Shown here: piece after piece, positions 10,401-18,009 of the stretch | Position numbering within the stretch: the stretch's first letter is position 1 | How the letters are laid out: every line of letters starts with the position of its first letter | The notes under the pieces: generated by a model | What the model was told of the DNA's origin: nothing | Database searches by the model: none | What the model saw: only the letters and a program-made list of their open reading frames with translations | Made by a program: the position numbers and the translations under genes | NCBI RefSeq assembly: GCF_018069805.1 | Contig: NZ_JAGPYN010000027.1 | Coordinates: forward strand, 1-59,015 | Reading direction: 5' to 3' | Length of the DNA stretch: 59,015 bases | Origin: Pseudoalteromonas ostreae | GTDB lineage: Bacteria > Pseudomonadota > Gammaproteobacteria > Enterobacterales > Alteromonadaceae

Positions 10401-11246
10401 CCACAGTTGTTGGTTGTTTTGTTTAATTGATACAAAGCGTGTTGGATCACTATAAAACAAAGGATTTGTGTTTTTGGTCGTTAAATGATGTTTATAAGCG
10501 CGATTTTTATGTAAATAATAGAGCTGATCATCAAAGTAATTTAGTTGTTGAACATGCGCATGCTGGAGTTTTATTTCTTGCATAGAGTGCGCGTTGTTAA
10601 ACAGGTAATGTTGGTCGTTATTGGTGTTGATAAGGATCGCTGCTGAGGTTTGACTAGGACTCAACTGCGCGATAGGCGCGGGGACGATGAGCTGAGCTGT
10701 AATCGCATTACTTGCTAAATCAAAGTGACTAACTAAATTACTACCTGAATGTAGCCATAGGCTGTTGTTAAATCCCAATGCGAGTTCGACGATCTGCTCT
10801 GAAAAGGCGAATGGGGAATGGAGTTTTTCGTCTTTTATAGTGTGGATCTGACCTTGGTACAGAAAGTAAAAGCCGAGCTCGGTGGTTAATATCGGCTGTT
10901 TTAGCGGTGTTGCTGTTAGTTGAATTAACTGGTTGTTAATTAAGTTGATTAAACTCAGCCCTTGCTCAGTGTTAATTAATAACCAGGATTTATAAGTCGC
11001 TACTTGTAAAATGACTTGATTCGCGAATGATGAAAAAGGCGGTGCTTGGCCACTAAAAAGATGCACCGAGTCGTAGTTAAACAGCCCTTTATTGGTTGCG
11101 AGCCAAAACGCATTACTCGGGTCTTGAGTAAAGTCATTAATGGTGGGTAGTGAAAGCTCATTAGCATTTAATTCAGCTACATTCGCGTTTACATTTACAA
11201 TAGATAACATGCTAACAAAACAGCATATCTTTAGGGCGGAACGCAT
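7401..11246 (-). CDS. Membrane sensor with beta-propeller, Y_Y_Y, PAS, GGDEF and EAL domains
   Basis: A 1281-residue protein. I chose ATG 11246 because it starts a clear signal peptide (RSALKICCFVSMLSIVNVNA); the longer reading adds 39 unlikely residues. The periplasmic part (about 20-680) shows repeated WLATNKGLF-like blades of a two-component-regulator propeller and a Y_Y_Y-like segment. One membrane helix lies near 685-706. Then come PAS (about 725-830), GGDEF with intact LGGDEF near 920, and EAL with intact FEALVRW near 1050, plus DDFGTGHSS and IDRSFI. Both catalytic signatures are kept, so synthesis and breakdown of cyclic di-GMP are both possible. The ligand is unknown. It follows trmL on the same strand. 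Confidence 0.9.
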   Translation of the reverse strand: MRSALKICCFVSMLSIVNVNANVAELNANELSLPTINDFTQDPSNAFWLATNKGLFNYDSVHLFSGQAPPFSSFANQVILQVATYKSWLLINTEQGLSLINLINNQLIQLTATPLKQPILTTELGFYFLYQGQIHTIKDEKLHSPFAFSEQIVELALGFNNSLWLHSGSNLVSHFDLASNAITAQLIVPAPIAQLSPSQTSAAILINTNNDQHYLFNNAHSMQEIKLQHAHVQQLNYFDDQLYYLHKNRAYKHHLTTKNTNPLFYSDPTRFVSIKQNNQQLWLQTATKSWLKLPEMQIITTPITDNPAPRMQQYFDMLEQLGNFTQHKKIITIAYLREDKWAVATDTGLYLYSARNLTFDLLIKDQVAALHSTAPTTLWVATKKQLIKYDFATQQQSQTLPISNINALTSLNDEQYLASNGEQLFYIAKQQLTALELETEALGKINAMYYQRNSARLWLATSNGLWQSQWQAPENSQQITLEINFDKVSTFNTTAIYEAPQNALWIVDSQAIKLYKPSTNLWVENATHSIAAYIDDSISYEQLPKSLFSVSYRDKIMLFAPTGNTLLEVHSTQVPPQNSSFLISHLTLHYQEQDQDYYHLATNAVNTSQPLKGISVWFSSNSLLPMRLNYRLDPNGDWLALPTTQTMLSLTSNKQNIYLEVKNLNQVNTEPLVLMIKQTVFTFPNWINYLVLVAVFAILLLLIVYRLKNSAKHNLVNALMIQSKDAIWIANEHFQITKINQAFTTICGFRLADVAGKKPKAFTVNGRDKKLESLIYNDLEVDGYWSGEIWNLRKDGQPYALDLSITKVETPNLRTSSAHYIGLFSDVTARKNNERAMLKLTTRDSVTGLSNRTIFIESVNMAIASCNNNFPKLLIIFIDLDNFNKINESLGHAIGDELLKEVAGRLTRNLDSGYTLARLGGDEFAILVPPYLYSGKTVFFAKKLAGNILKQFQTPFMLDSVESFISACCGIAGYPENGYNSEALMRSANSALNHAKKMGHNNYQFFDKSKHTIDSNELSKESALFRAIENQDFELFYQVKYNADKDQIHGFEALVRWPQADGSIISPDEFIPLAEQNGAIIPLTLLLMKLLFKQLELWRNEGVSFGKVAINISALHFQQSSLVETLTECLTNYDVPARCVELEITESAMMDNPEFAQQQMNRLKALGFTIALDDFGTGHSSLGYLKRFPIDTLKIDRSFIKDIIDSEQDRNITATIIRLAKYLKIDVVAEGVETKEQAYMLHVMGCNTMQGYYYSRPLHADKVAAFIEKNNQKKQSSSSND

Positions 11247-11410
11247 TACAATCCATTGAATAAGTTTAAAAAGAACGTATTTAGAATAGTGTAGGAATTG
11301 ATAAAATGCGAATCGATGAAAGTTAAATTTATCGCATTGCGCACAATTGAATTTGTAAAGCAACTAGCGGCTAAAGCGCCTAATAATTATAGACGCATTT
11401 TTTGTGTGCT

Positions 11411-11875
11411 TTACTGCGCGTTAGGAAAGCCTAACTGACGCCATGATTCATAAACAAAAACAGCCACAGCGTTAGATAAGTTCATGCTTCTACTGTTCGC
11501 TTGCATAGGAATACGCACGCGCTGTTCATTAGGTAGTGATTGAATTAAATCATCTGGTAAGCCACGTGTTTCAGGGCCAAACACTAAACAATCACCCGCT
11601 TCATAACTTGCTTGATGGTGAAATTGACTGCCTTTGGTGGTACATGCATATACTTTTTTTGGTTGGCATTTTTCTAAGTAAGCTGCAAATGAAGCATGGC
11701 GTTGCACATGGCTAAATTCATGGTAATCAAGGCCAGCTCTTTTTACGCGCTTATCGTCCCACTCAAAGCCCAAGGGTTCGATTAAATGCAAAGCATAGCC
11801 CGTATTTGCACACAGGCGAATAATATTCCCTGTGTTAGGTGGTATTTCAGGTTGGTATAAAACGATATCAAGCAT
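11411..11875 (-). CDS. trmL: tRNA (cytidine/uridine-34 2'-O)-methyltransferase
   Basis: A 154-residue SPOUT-family methyltransferase that 2'-O-methylates the wobble base of tRNA-Leu isoacceptors using S-adenosylmethionine. The N-terminal [20 protein letters not shown] motif, the GPETRGLP motif near residue 100 and the knot segment [22 protein letters not shown] identify TrmL (YibK) specifically within SPOUT enzymes. Length matches the family. The divergent gene fieF starts 108 bp away. Confidence 0.95.
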   Translation of the reverse strand: MLDIVLYQPEIPPNTGNIIRLCANTGYALHLIEPLGFEWDDKRVKRAGLDYHEFSHVQRHASFAAYLEKCQPKKVYACTTKGSQFHHQASYEAGDCLVFGPETRGLPDDLIQSLPNEQRVRIPMQANSRSMNLSNAVAVFVYESWRQLGFPNAQ

Positions 11876-11983
11876 AACGAGCCTTATTGGTGATCTACAT
11901 TTTGACGTTCGAGAGTATACACGAAACAGATAAAAAAAATGATATACTCATTTTAAGCAAACACTTTAAGCATAGGCAAAAAC

Positions 11984-12895
11984 GTGCATCAGCGCAGTTA
12001 TGAGTTTTGGGTAAAAACAGCAAGTGTAGTCACTATGATTATGGTGAGCTTGATGATTGGGGCTAAATGTTGGGCATGGCTTGCGTCTGGCTCTGCGTCT
12101 ATGCTTGGCTCACTTACTGACTCTTTGATGGATATTACCGCTTCAGCAATGAGTTTTATGGTGCTCTTTTATGCACTGCGCCCAGCTGATGACGACCATC
12201 GCTTTGGCCATGGTAAAGCCGAAGCCTTGGCGGGTTTAGGGCAAGCGGCATTTATTGCCGGCTCTGGCTGTTTACTGGCGTTTCATGGTATAGAGCGATT
12301 ATTTAATCCGGTGGTGTTAAATCATTCAATGCTCGGGGTATGGGTTAGTCTATTTGCGATTGCCTGTACTTTGGTGGTGGTTTACGTACAAACTAAAGTG
12401 ATAAGGCATACCGAATCTATCGCGATCAAAGCAGACTCAGTACATTACAAAGGTGACTTAATTTTAAATGCCGCAGTATTGATTGCGATATTACTGGCAC
12501 AAAGTGGCATGCTTTACGCCGATCCTATTTTTGCCATTGGCGTTGCGGGTTACTTACTTTATAACAGTTGGGATATTGCTAGACAAAGCGCTGATCACTT
12601 AATGGATAAAGAGCTACCAGAGGAAGAAAAAGCCAGCATTATAGCAATCGCTAACAGCCATAACGATGTATTTGGCGTGCATGATGTACGCACTCGACAA
12701 GGTGGTAAAATTAAGTTTATTCAAATGCATTTAGAGCTTGAAGATCAATTGCCTTTGATCCGAGCTCACTATGTAGCGGATGAAGTGGTGGCGATGATCC
12801 AACAAGAATTTAATTGTGAAATGGATATTTTGATCCACCAAGATCCCATGTCACTGAGTCAAACAAATGCTCAACTCAGTGAATCACAAAACTGA
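11984..12895 (+). CDS. fieF: Cation diffusion facilitator family efflux pump (FieF/YiiP type)
   Basis: A 303-residue inner-membrane antiporter exporting divalent metal (iron or zinc in the family) in exchange for protons. The start is GTG 11984. Transmembrane segments occupy about residues 12-205. Metal-site residues appear in LTDSLMDITAS (DxxxD) near 42 and in the HYKGDLILN segment near 153. The charged PADDDHRFGHGKAEALAGL loop is characteristic of FieF. The cytosolic C-terminal domain ends with GVHDVRTRQGGKIKFIQMHLELED and DILIHQDP. Its last 25 bp overlap the end of the opposing pldB-like gene. Confidence 0.93.
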   Translation: MHQRSYEFWVKTASVVTMIMVSLMIGAKCWAWLASGSASMLGSLTDSLMDITASAMSFMVLFYALRPADDDHRFGHGKAEALAGLGQAAFIAGSGCLLAFHGIERLFNPVVLNHSMLGVWVSLFAIACTLVVVYVQTKVIRHTESIAIKADSVHYKGDLILNAAVLIAILLAQSGMLYADPIFAIGVAGYLLYNSWDIARQSADHLMDKELPEEEKASIIAIANSHNDVFGVHDVRTRQGGKIKFIQMHLELEDQLPLIRAHYVADEVVAMIQQEFNCEMDILIHQDPMSLSQTNAQLSESQN

Positions 12896-13824
12896 TAAAA
12901 ACGGCTAAGTACAGCTTGGCGAATAGGGTCTTGTTCAAACAACAACTCGTGCTTAGCATTCGCAAATGTTTGTAAAATAGCATTACTTTGACGGTGAACT
13001 AAGGCTAGTTGGGCTTGGTTATCAACCACAGTATCGTGCTCTGCACTGGCTACAAAAAGTGGTATCGATAACTGTTGTTGCTCAAGAGTTGTCATAAAGG
13101 CAAAAGCTTCATTCAACCAGCCGTAAGTCACCCCCCCTAATTGTAGCGCGCTATTCGTTTGGTAGGTTTGTCTAAATAAATCATAGCGAATTTCGCTGCT
13201 GGTAAGGTCGTTCTGTGTAAAAGCAATAGGCAGGTAATCTGCTTGGCCAAACGCATAGTGTTTCTTAAAGCCAAATAAGCAGGCAGCACGGGCGGCAAAT
13301 TTAGCCAGTGATTTGGGAGTGCTTTTGGTGAAAATATCAAACATGGGCGAAGACAAAAATACCCCACTGTAGTTATGTTCAAACCGGGTTAGGAAATCAA
13401 AGGCAATCGCGCCGCCCATTGAATGCCCTAGGATGATCTTTTTGCCTTGGTAGAGTTTACTGACAATTAAACGGTCAAACAGGGCTAAATCATCAGCATA
13501 ATCACTAAATTTATTAACAAAACCTTTATGAGGATTGGCTAAAGCGCGATAAGAACGGCCTTGGCCTTGATGATCAATAATAAACACCGCATAGTTATTT
13601 TTGTATAACTCCCAGATTAGTTCTTGATATTTATCTAATCCTTCAATGCGTCCAGAGCAAATAACAATAGCGGCCTTGGCATGCTCAGGTATCACATAGC
13701 CATAATATAAATCGCCATTATCGGTAGTCAGCTGCGCTTTGTGCAACTGCTGCTGAAAGAACTGTGTGATCTCAGGCTGTTGGGTAAGTAGGTTTTGTTC
13801 TGTGCTGTAAAACATAATGGCCAT
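12871..13824 (-). CDS. pldB: Alpha/beta hydrolase, lysophospholipase L2-like
   Basis: A 317-residue serine hydrolase. The nucleophile elbow is GHSMGGAIA near residue 130; IVICSGRIEGLDKYQEL and VFIIDHQGQGRS earlier in the protein match PldB-type enzymes, and an Asp and His near the C-terminus (EHDTVV, AKHELLFE) complete a triad. The family removes fatty acids from lysophospholipids at the inner membrane. The gene starts 2 bp after the cpxA stop, so it is probably co-transcribed with cpxRA. That would link lipid turnover to envelope stress, which is inference. It overlaps the end of fieF tail-to-tail by 25 bp. Confidence 0.87.
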   Translation of the reverse strand: MAIMFYSTEQNLLTQQPEITQFFQQQLHKAQLTTDNGDLYYGYVIPEHAKAAIVICSGRIEGLDKYQELIWELYKNNYAVFIIDHQGQGRSYRALANPHKGFVNKFSDYADDLALFDRLIVSKLYQGKKIILGHSMGGAIAFDFLTRFEHNYSGVFLSSPMFDIFTKSTPKSLAKFAARAACLFGFKKHYAFGQADYLPIAFTQNDLTSSEIRYDLFRQTYQTNSALQLGGVTYGWLNEAFAFMTTLEQQQLSIPLFVASAEHDTVVDNQAQLALVHRQSNAILQTFANAKHELLFEQDPIRQAVLSRFYQFCDSLS

Positions 13825-13826
13825 GA

Positions 13827-15242
13827 TTATTGTTGTTTACCCAGTGGTAAGGCGATACGCACACATAACCCACTTGGTTGTTTATTATGCAGCGTTAAAC
13901 TGCCAGAATGGGCGACAATGGCATTTTTAGCAATCGCTAAGCCAAGTCCTGTACCGCCGCTAGTTCTGTCTCGTGCATCAGATTGGCGGAAAAAAGGCTC
14001 ACATAGCTTGGCTAAATTTTGCGGCTCGACACCCGGTCCATCATCGCTGATCTCTATATAAATAGCATCACTTAAACTCAATGTTAGGGTAATTGTTTGC
14101 TCCGCATACTTTATTGCGTTGCGTAAAACATTCTCTAGCGCACTGGCAATGAGACTTTCGTCACAATAAATATCAACATTGAGTTGACCATTTATAATTA
14201 ATTGTTTATTGGTCTGTTTAGCTTCAAATTGCGCATCATTCAAAACATGATCAATAATGATCTGTAAAGATTGTTGATGCAGCGATAGCGCCTGACTTTT
14301 CGCCTCTAAGCGCGATACTTGCAGTACATCAGCGATCATTTTATCGAGCTGATTTGCTTCTTTTTCAATGCGTAATAAATAGGTTTGGTTTTCTTCTGGG
14401 GTCTGCATTTGCGCAAGACCCGTAGCCATTTTAAGGCGAGTTAAGGGGGAACGCAACTCGTGAGATATATCAGCCAATAAGCGCTTTTGTGCAGAAATCA
14501 GTTGCTCTAACTGAGTTGCCATACTATTAAAATCGCGGCCAAGTACGCCCAGTTCATCTTGCCTATTTGGATCAATTTCAGCGCGTGCGGTTAAATCGCC
14601 GTCAGAGAGCTTAATTGCAGCTTGCTTTAAGTGATTAATAGGAGCAATTAGGTTACGACTAAATATAAAACTTAAAGTTAATGAAGCCAGTAAAGCAATG
14701 ATCACTTTTAGCCAAACCGGCATCAGCTTTAACCGTATAAAAAAAGGTGGTTGATGATTCTCATCAATCTCGTATAGGTAAAATTTCCCCTCGGGAAGAT
14801 TTATTTTTATCGGTCCGAATGCTTGATAATACTCGGTAAAAATAATTTGTGGTGGCATATTTTTAGTGAAATTAAGTAAACTTAAATCAATTTCACTTGA
14901 TGGTACTCTGCTACTGAGCGAGTGATCTGGCTGATCTGAATTCAAATATAGTAACTTTTGTTTTGCAAGCCGAGGGTGAGTTAAAATTTCGGCAATCGAT
15001 TTATTATGTTTTAATACCATACGTTCGATGCCTTTCGCCGTGTATTGCAAGTTTTTCTGCATGGGCCCATGTAATTTTTCATAACTGACTTGGTTAGTCG
15101 CAATGTTACTTAAAAACACCAAAGCAGTAATGGTGCCTATAATTGTGAGCCAAAACCAAGCAAAAATTTTAAAAAACAAAAAATGCTGAGGGTGCTTTAG
15201 CCAGGAAAATAGAGTTTTATTACTCACCTTGGATAAAGACAT
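13827..15242 (-). CDS. cpxA: Envelope-stress sensor histidine kinase CpxA-like
   Basis: A 471-residue inner-membrane kinase: first membrane helix at about 28-50, periplasmic domain to about 175, second helix about 178-198, HAMP domain (NLIAPINHLKQAA), then HisKA with the phospho-accepting His in ADISHELRSPLTRL near residue 260. The ATPase domain has an N box (ALENVLRNAIKYA), ISDDGPGV and GGTGLGLAI. CpxA senses misfolded envelope proteins and phosphorylates CpxR. Its start overlaps cpxR by 23 bp, so the two are translationally linked. Identity as CpxA rests on this layout plus the divergent cpxP-like gene. Confidence 0.88.
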   Translation of the reverse strand: MSLSKVSNKTLFSWLKHPQHFLFFKIFAWFWLTIIGTITALVFLSNIATNQVSYEKLHGPMQKNLQYTAKGIERMVLKHNKSIAEILTHPRLAKQKLLYLNSDQPDHSLSSRVPSSEIDLSLLNFTKNMPPQIIFTEYYQAFGPIKINLPEGKFYLYEIDENHQPPFFIRLKLMPVWLKVIIALLASLTLSFIFSRNLIAPINHLKQAAIKLSDGDLTARAEIDPNRQDELGVLGRDFNSMATQLEQLISAQKRLLADISHELRSPLTRLKMATGLAQMQTPEENQTYLLRIEKEANQLDKMIADVLQVSRLEAKSQALSLHQQSLQIIIDHVLNDAQFEAKQTNKQLIINGQLNVDIYCDESLIASALENVLRNAIKYAEQTITLTLSLSDAIYIEISDDGPGVEPQNLAKLCEPFFRQSDARDRTSGGTGLGLAIAKNAIVAHSGSLTLHNKQPSGLCVRIALPLGKQQ

Positions 15243-15909
15243 AGCCCGTTCCTCGCATGGTTTTTATTCTTTCTGCATTGTTGAACTCGGCAATTTTTTT
15301 ACGAATATTACTCACATGCATATCAATTGAGCGATCAAAAGAGGCTAGGCGCCTACCGAGCACTTCTTCACTTATTTGTTCTTTACTGACCACTTCACCT
15401 GCATGTTTGACCAGTAAAGCAAGTACTTCATATTCAGTACCAGTCAGGCTTAGTGGGTGTTCATCTACATACGCTTCGCGGGCAGCTAAATTTATAACAA
15501 TATTATTAACGGTTAACTTATTGCTGCTGGTATTTGCTAGGCTAGTAATATGTTCTATACGACGAGTAATCGCTTTAACCCGTGCGAGTAATTCACGATG
15601 ATTAAATGGTTTAGGAATGTAATCATCAGCGCCTAGTTCAAGACCAAAAATACGGTCAAAGTCTTCACCTTTGGCGGTTAGCATAATTACCGGCGTTAAC
15701 TTTTTTTGTCTAAGCTGTTTTAATACTTCAAAGCCATCTAGTTTCGGTAACATAACATCGAGTAAAATGAGTGCATAATCATGTTCAAAAGCTTGCTTTA
15801 AACCTTGCTCGCCATCGTGTACACATTCAATTTGAAACCCTTGCGCAGTTAAATACTCTGAGAGTAACTCACATAAACCGGTATCATCATCAATCATTAA
15901 TAGCTTCAT
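15220..15909 (-). CDS. cpxR: Response regulator CpxR-like (OmpR family)
   Basis: A 229-residue regulator: receiver domain with the acidic pair in MIDDDTG, phosphoacceptor Asp in LILLDVMLPKLDG near residue 51 and conserved Lys in IPKPFNHRE near residue 101. The C-terminal winged helix is OmpR type (SLTGTEYEVLALL, then RSIDMHVSNIRKK). It is first in the cpxR-cpxA-pldB transcription unit and diverges from the cpxP-like gene with 172 bp between start codons, where a CpxR-like box is visible. Confidence 0.91.
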   Translation of the reverse strand: MKLLMIDDDTGLCELLSEYLTAQGFQIECVHDGEQGLKQAFEHDYALILLDVMLPKLDGFEVLKQLRQKKLTPVIMLTAKGEDFDRIFGLELGADDYIPKPFNHRELLARVKAITRRIEHITSLANTSSNKLTVNNIVINLAAREAYVDEHPLSLTGTEYEVLALLVKHAGEVVSKEQISEEVLGRRLASFDRSIDMHVSNIRKKIAEFNNAERIKTMRGTGYVFIQGE

Positions 15910-15975
15910 TATTTGCTCACCTTAACTACGCTGGAATAACTTCATTTTACGCCTTAACGCACTTAAAAGTGAACC

Positions 15976-15991
15976 TTTACACAACCTTTAC
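15976..15991. promoter_or_regulatory. Candidate CpxR box between cpxR and cpxP
   Basis: Two direct TTTAC pentamers (15976-15980 and 15987-15991), read as GTAAA on the minus strand, separated by 6 nt. The CpxR consensus is GTAAA-N5-GTAAA, so spacing differs by one. Another TTTAC lies at 15946. The site is about 90 bp upstream of cpxP and 70 bp upstream of cpxR, suitable for control of both. Confidence 0.55.
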
Positions 15992-16081
15992 ATTGCTTTG
16001 CGTTGCTTTGCACTTGGTTAGTTATAGTGAATATAACAACTGAACAGACACTAAGTTACAAGCAACTCAAAGGTAATGATT

Positions 16082-16618
16082 ATGACTATTTCAAGTAAAG
16101 TTTCTAAACTAGTATTAATTTGTGGATTAGCGACAGCAACATTAGGCACTGGCGCCGTAATAGCAAAAGAGGGCATGGATCATAAACCAGGCCATTCTCA
16201 ACAGCATAAACAAGCGCGCTTTTTACTCTCTGAGCGTGGCATTAAAAAGCTTGATTTAACTGAGCAACAACAAACTCAGTTAAAAAGCATTTTTGATGCG
16301 CAAAAAGCACAGTTTAAAGCGCTACGTGGCAACGATAAACAGGTCATGAAGCAAGAGCGTGCTGCACATAAAGCACAAATGCAAGCATTGTTAGATATGC
16401 CAACTTTTGATGAAGCCGCAGCAAAAGAGTTATTAGCGCAGCGCCAAACCAAAGGCGAGCAATTTGGCTTAATTAACCTAAAAGCGCAGCATCAAGTATG
16501 GCAAGTATTAAATGCTGAACAACGTGAAAAGTACCAAGAAATTAAAAAACATATGCGTAAAAAAGGCCACAAAAAAGGTGACAAAAAACGCAGCCGTGAC
16601 GAACAAACGGCAGGCTAA
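16082..16618 (+). CDS. cpxP: CpxP/Spy family periplasmic protein
   Basis: A 178-residue basic, Gln/Lys-rich periplasmic protein with an N-terminal signal peptide (LVLICGLATATLGTGAVIA). I chose ATG 16082 over ATG 16076 because the aaagg ribosome site is 8 nt from it. The LTxxQ-type motif reads LDLTEQQQTQLKSIFDAQ near residue 58; a second, weaker copy is VLNAEQREKYQEI near 145. CpxP and Spy form cradle-shaped dimers that act as chaperones and, for CpxP, damp CpxA. The divergent position next to cpxRA matches the usual cpxP locus. The lysine-rich tail (KKGHKKGDKKR) is longer than in enterobacterial CpxP. Confidence 0.82.
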   Translation: MTISSKVSKLVLICGLATATLGTGAVIAKEGMDHKPGHSQQHKQARFLLSERGIKKLDLTEQQQTQLKSIFDAQKAQFKALRGNDKQVMKQERAAHKAQMQALLDMPTFDEAAAKELLAQRQTKGEQFGLINLKAQHQVWQVLNAEQREKYQEIKKHMRKKGHKKGDKKRSRDEQTAG

Positions 16619-16649
16619 GTAATTATCAAAATTATTAAAGCAAAAAATG

Positions 16650-16682
16650 AAGTGCGGGAGAGATCCTGCGCTTTTCTTTTTT
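16650..16682 (+). terminator. Intrinsic terminator of cpxP
   Basis: A 10-bp stem (16650-16659 with 16664-16673, all paired allowing G-T) with a 4-nt loop and a T-rich run to 16682, 32 bp after the cpxP stop codon. Confidence 0.75.
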
Positions 16683-16692
16683 AACGACCCAT

Positions 16693-17281
16693 GTAGCAGC
16701 GATTTTATATCGCGACAGGGTTTGCTCCGCAGCTGAGTTTTATCCAACGTTTAAATTATATATTTGCGCGGGGTAAACCCGCGCCTACGAAATATCACCC
16801 ATCTCGTAGCAGCGATTTTATATCGCGACAGGGTTTGCTCCGCAGCTGAGTTTTATCCAACGTCTAAATTATATATTTGCGCGGGGTAAACCCGCGCCTA
16901 CGAAATATCACCCACCTCGTAGCAGCGATTTTATATCGCGACAGAGTTTGCTCAGCAGCTGAGTTTTATCCAACGTCTAAATTATATATTTGCGCGGGAT
17001 AAACCCGCGCCTACGAAATATCACCCACCTCGTAGCAGCGATTTTATATCGCGACAGAGTTTGCTCAGCAGCTGAGTTTTATCCAACGTCTAAATTATAT
17101 ATTTGCGCGGGGTAAACCCGCGCCTACGAAATATCACCCACCTCGTAGCCGCGATTTTATATCGCGACAGGGTTTGCTCCGCAGCTGAGTTTTATCCAAC
17201 GTCTAAATTATATATTTGCGCGGGGTAAACCCGGGCCTACGAAATATCACCCACCTCGTAGCAGCGATTTTATATCGCGTC
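16693..17281. repeat. Tandem array of 113-bp units, each with two opposed REP-type palindromes (BIME-like)
   Basis: Five complete units begin at 16693, 16806, 16919, 17032 and 17145, exactly 113 bp apart. A sixth, partial copy starts at 17258 and breaks off at about 17281. Each unit holds a forward palindrome starting GTAGCAGCGATTTTATATCG, a spacer of about 50 bp, then an inverted palindrome ending in CCCGCGCCTAC, and a short spacer. Both palindromes carry GTAG at the foot, the mark of REP elements moved by RAYT-type transposases. Units 3 and 4 share private differences (acagag, ctcagcag), which suggests local duplication. The array fills the gap between cpxP and higB. No coding function is visible. 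Confidence 0.9.
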
Positions 17282-17317
17282 ATAGTGTCGATAGATAGCA
17301 AGGTTGCTTGATAAGTG

Positions 17318-17332
17318 TACGTTATTTGCGTA
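17318..17332. promoter_or_regulatory. Candidate operator of the toxin-antitoxin operon
   Basis: Short inverted repeat TACG-N7-CGTA located 12-26 bp upstream of the higB ATG, overlapping the likely promoter. Antitoxins of this class usually repress their own operon by binding such palindromes. The assignment is by position and symmetry only. Confidence 0.4.
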
Positions 17333-17343
17333 TATTTAATGGC

Positions 17344-17676
17344 ATGAAATCTATCTTTATAGAATCGGTTATTTTTGAAAAATACCGACAACAGTATTTA
17401 AGTGATGAAGAGTATCGGCTTTTTCAAGCTGACCTAATGCGCAGTCCTAAACAAGGTGATGTAATTCAGGGAACTGGCGGTTTACGTAAAATACGAGTTG
17501 CAGGTAAAGGGCGAGGAAAACGTGGTGGTTCAAGGGTTATCTATTACCATTTAGATGAATTTCAGCGTTTTTACCTACTGACCATTTACAGTAAAAATGA
17601 AATGACAGATTTAACAGCAGATCAAAAGAAACAGTTAAAAGACTTTATGGAGGCGTGGCACAATGAGCAATCGTGA
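17344..17676 (+). CDS. RelE/HigB-type toxin
   Basis: A 110-residue basic protein of the RelE/ParE superfamily. I use ATG 17344; an upstream TTG reading would start inside the likely promoter. Family features are the FEKYRQQYLSDEEY segment, the loop PKQGDVIQGTGGLRKIRVAGKGRGKRGGSR (positions about 38-66; typical of HigB/RelE proteins paired with NadS-like antitoxins) and YYHLDEFQRFYLLTIYSKNE near the end. Such toxins cleave mRNA at the ribosome. The antitoxin gene follows with a 14-bp overlap, the toxin-first order of HigBA systems. It sits next to the BIME-like array, a typical place for accessory genes. Confidence 0.88.
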   Translation: MKSIFIESVIFEKYRQQYLSDEEYRLFQADLMRSPKQGDVIQGTGGLRKIRVAGKGRGKRGGSRVIYYHLDEFQRFYLLTIYSKNEMTDLTADQKKQLKDFMEAWHNEQS

Positions 17677-17977
17677 TTTATTTTCAGAGCTAAGTACAGC
17701 GCTTGTAGATGCTAAAGCACATTCGCAAGGTAAGCTAACCTTACGCACGCATGCTGTGAGTGACGCAAGTGATCTCGCTATTTCACCCGATGAAATAATC
17801 AATATTCGCGAAGCATTTAATATGTCACGCGGGGTATTTGCAAACCTATTACATACCTCAGCAAGAACCCTTGAAAACTGGGAGCAAGGCCGCAGCGCAC
17901 CTAATGGTCAAGCAATTACTTTACTAAAACTAGTGCAGCGTTATCCTGAGACTTTAAATCATATAGCTGAGTTGTAG
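17663..17977 (+). CDS. HigA/NadS-like antitoxin with helix-turn-helix domain
   Basis: A 104-residue protein with a C-terminal XRE-type helix-turn-helix: INIREAFNMSRGVFANLLHTSARTLENWEQGRSAP (residues about 46-80) is the conserved NadS/HigA DNA-binding segment. The N-terminal third is probably the toxin-binding part. Its ATG lies inside the end of the toxin gene behind a ggagg ribosome site, so the pair is translated together. It should neutralise the toxin and repress the operon. Confidence 0.9.
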   Translation: MSNRDLFSELSTALVDAKAHSQGKLTLRTHAVSDASDLAISPDEIINIREAFNMSRGVFANLLHTSARTLENWEQGRSAPNGQAITLLKLVQRYPETLNHIAEL

Positions 17978-18009
17978 AGTTAGTTTTCCTAGCCCCTATA
18001 ACCTAGCTC

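Noticed and set aside
13795..14061. Open frames opposite or shifted inside cpxA, pldB, gpmI, mutS, putA and other long genes
   Set aside because: They lack ribosome sites and recognisable domains, and they mirror the codon pattern of well-supported genes on the other strand.
16508..16747. A 79-codon minus-strand frame covering the cpxP end and the first repeat unit
   Set aside because: It runs through the cpxP terminator and repeat DNA and has no family likeness.
16693..17281. CRISPR array
   Set aside because: The period is 113 bp with nearly identical units throughout. There are no unique spacers and no cas genes in the window.
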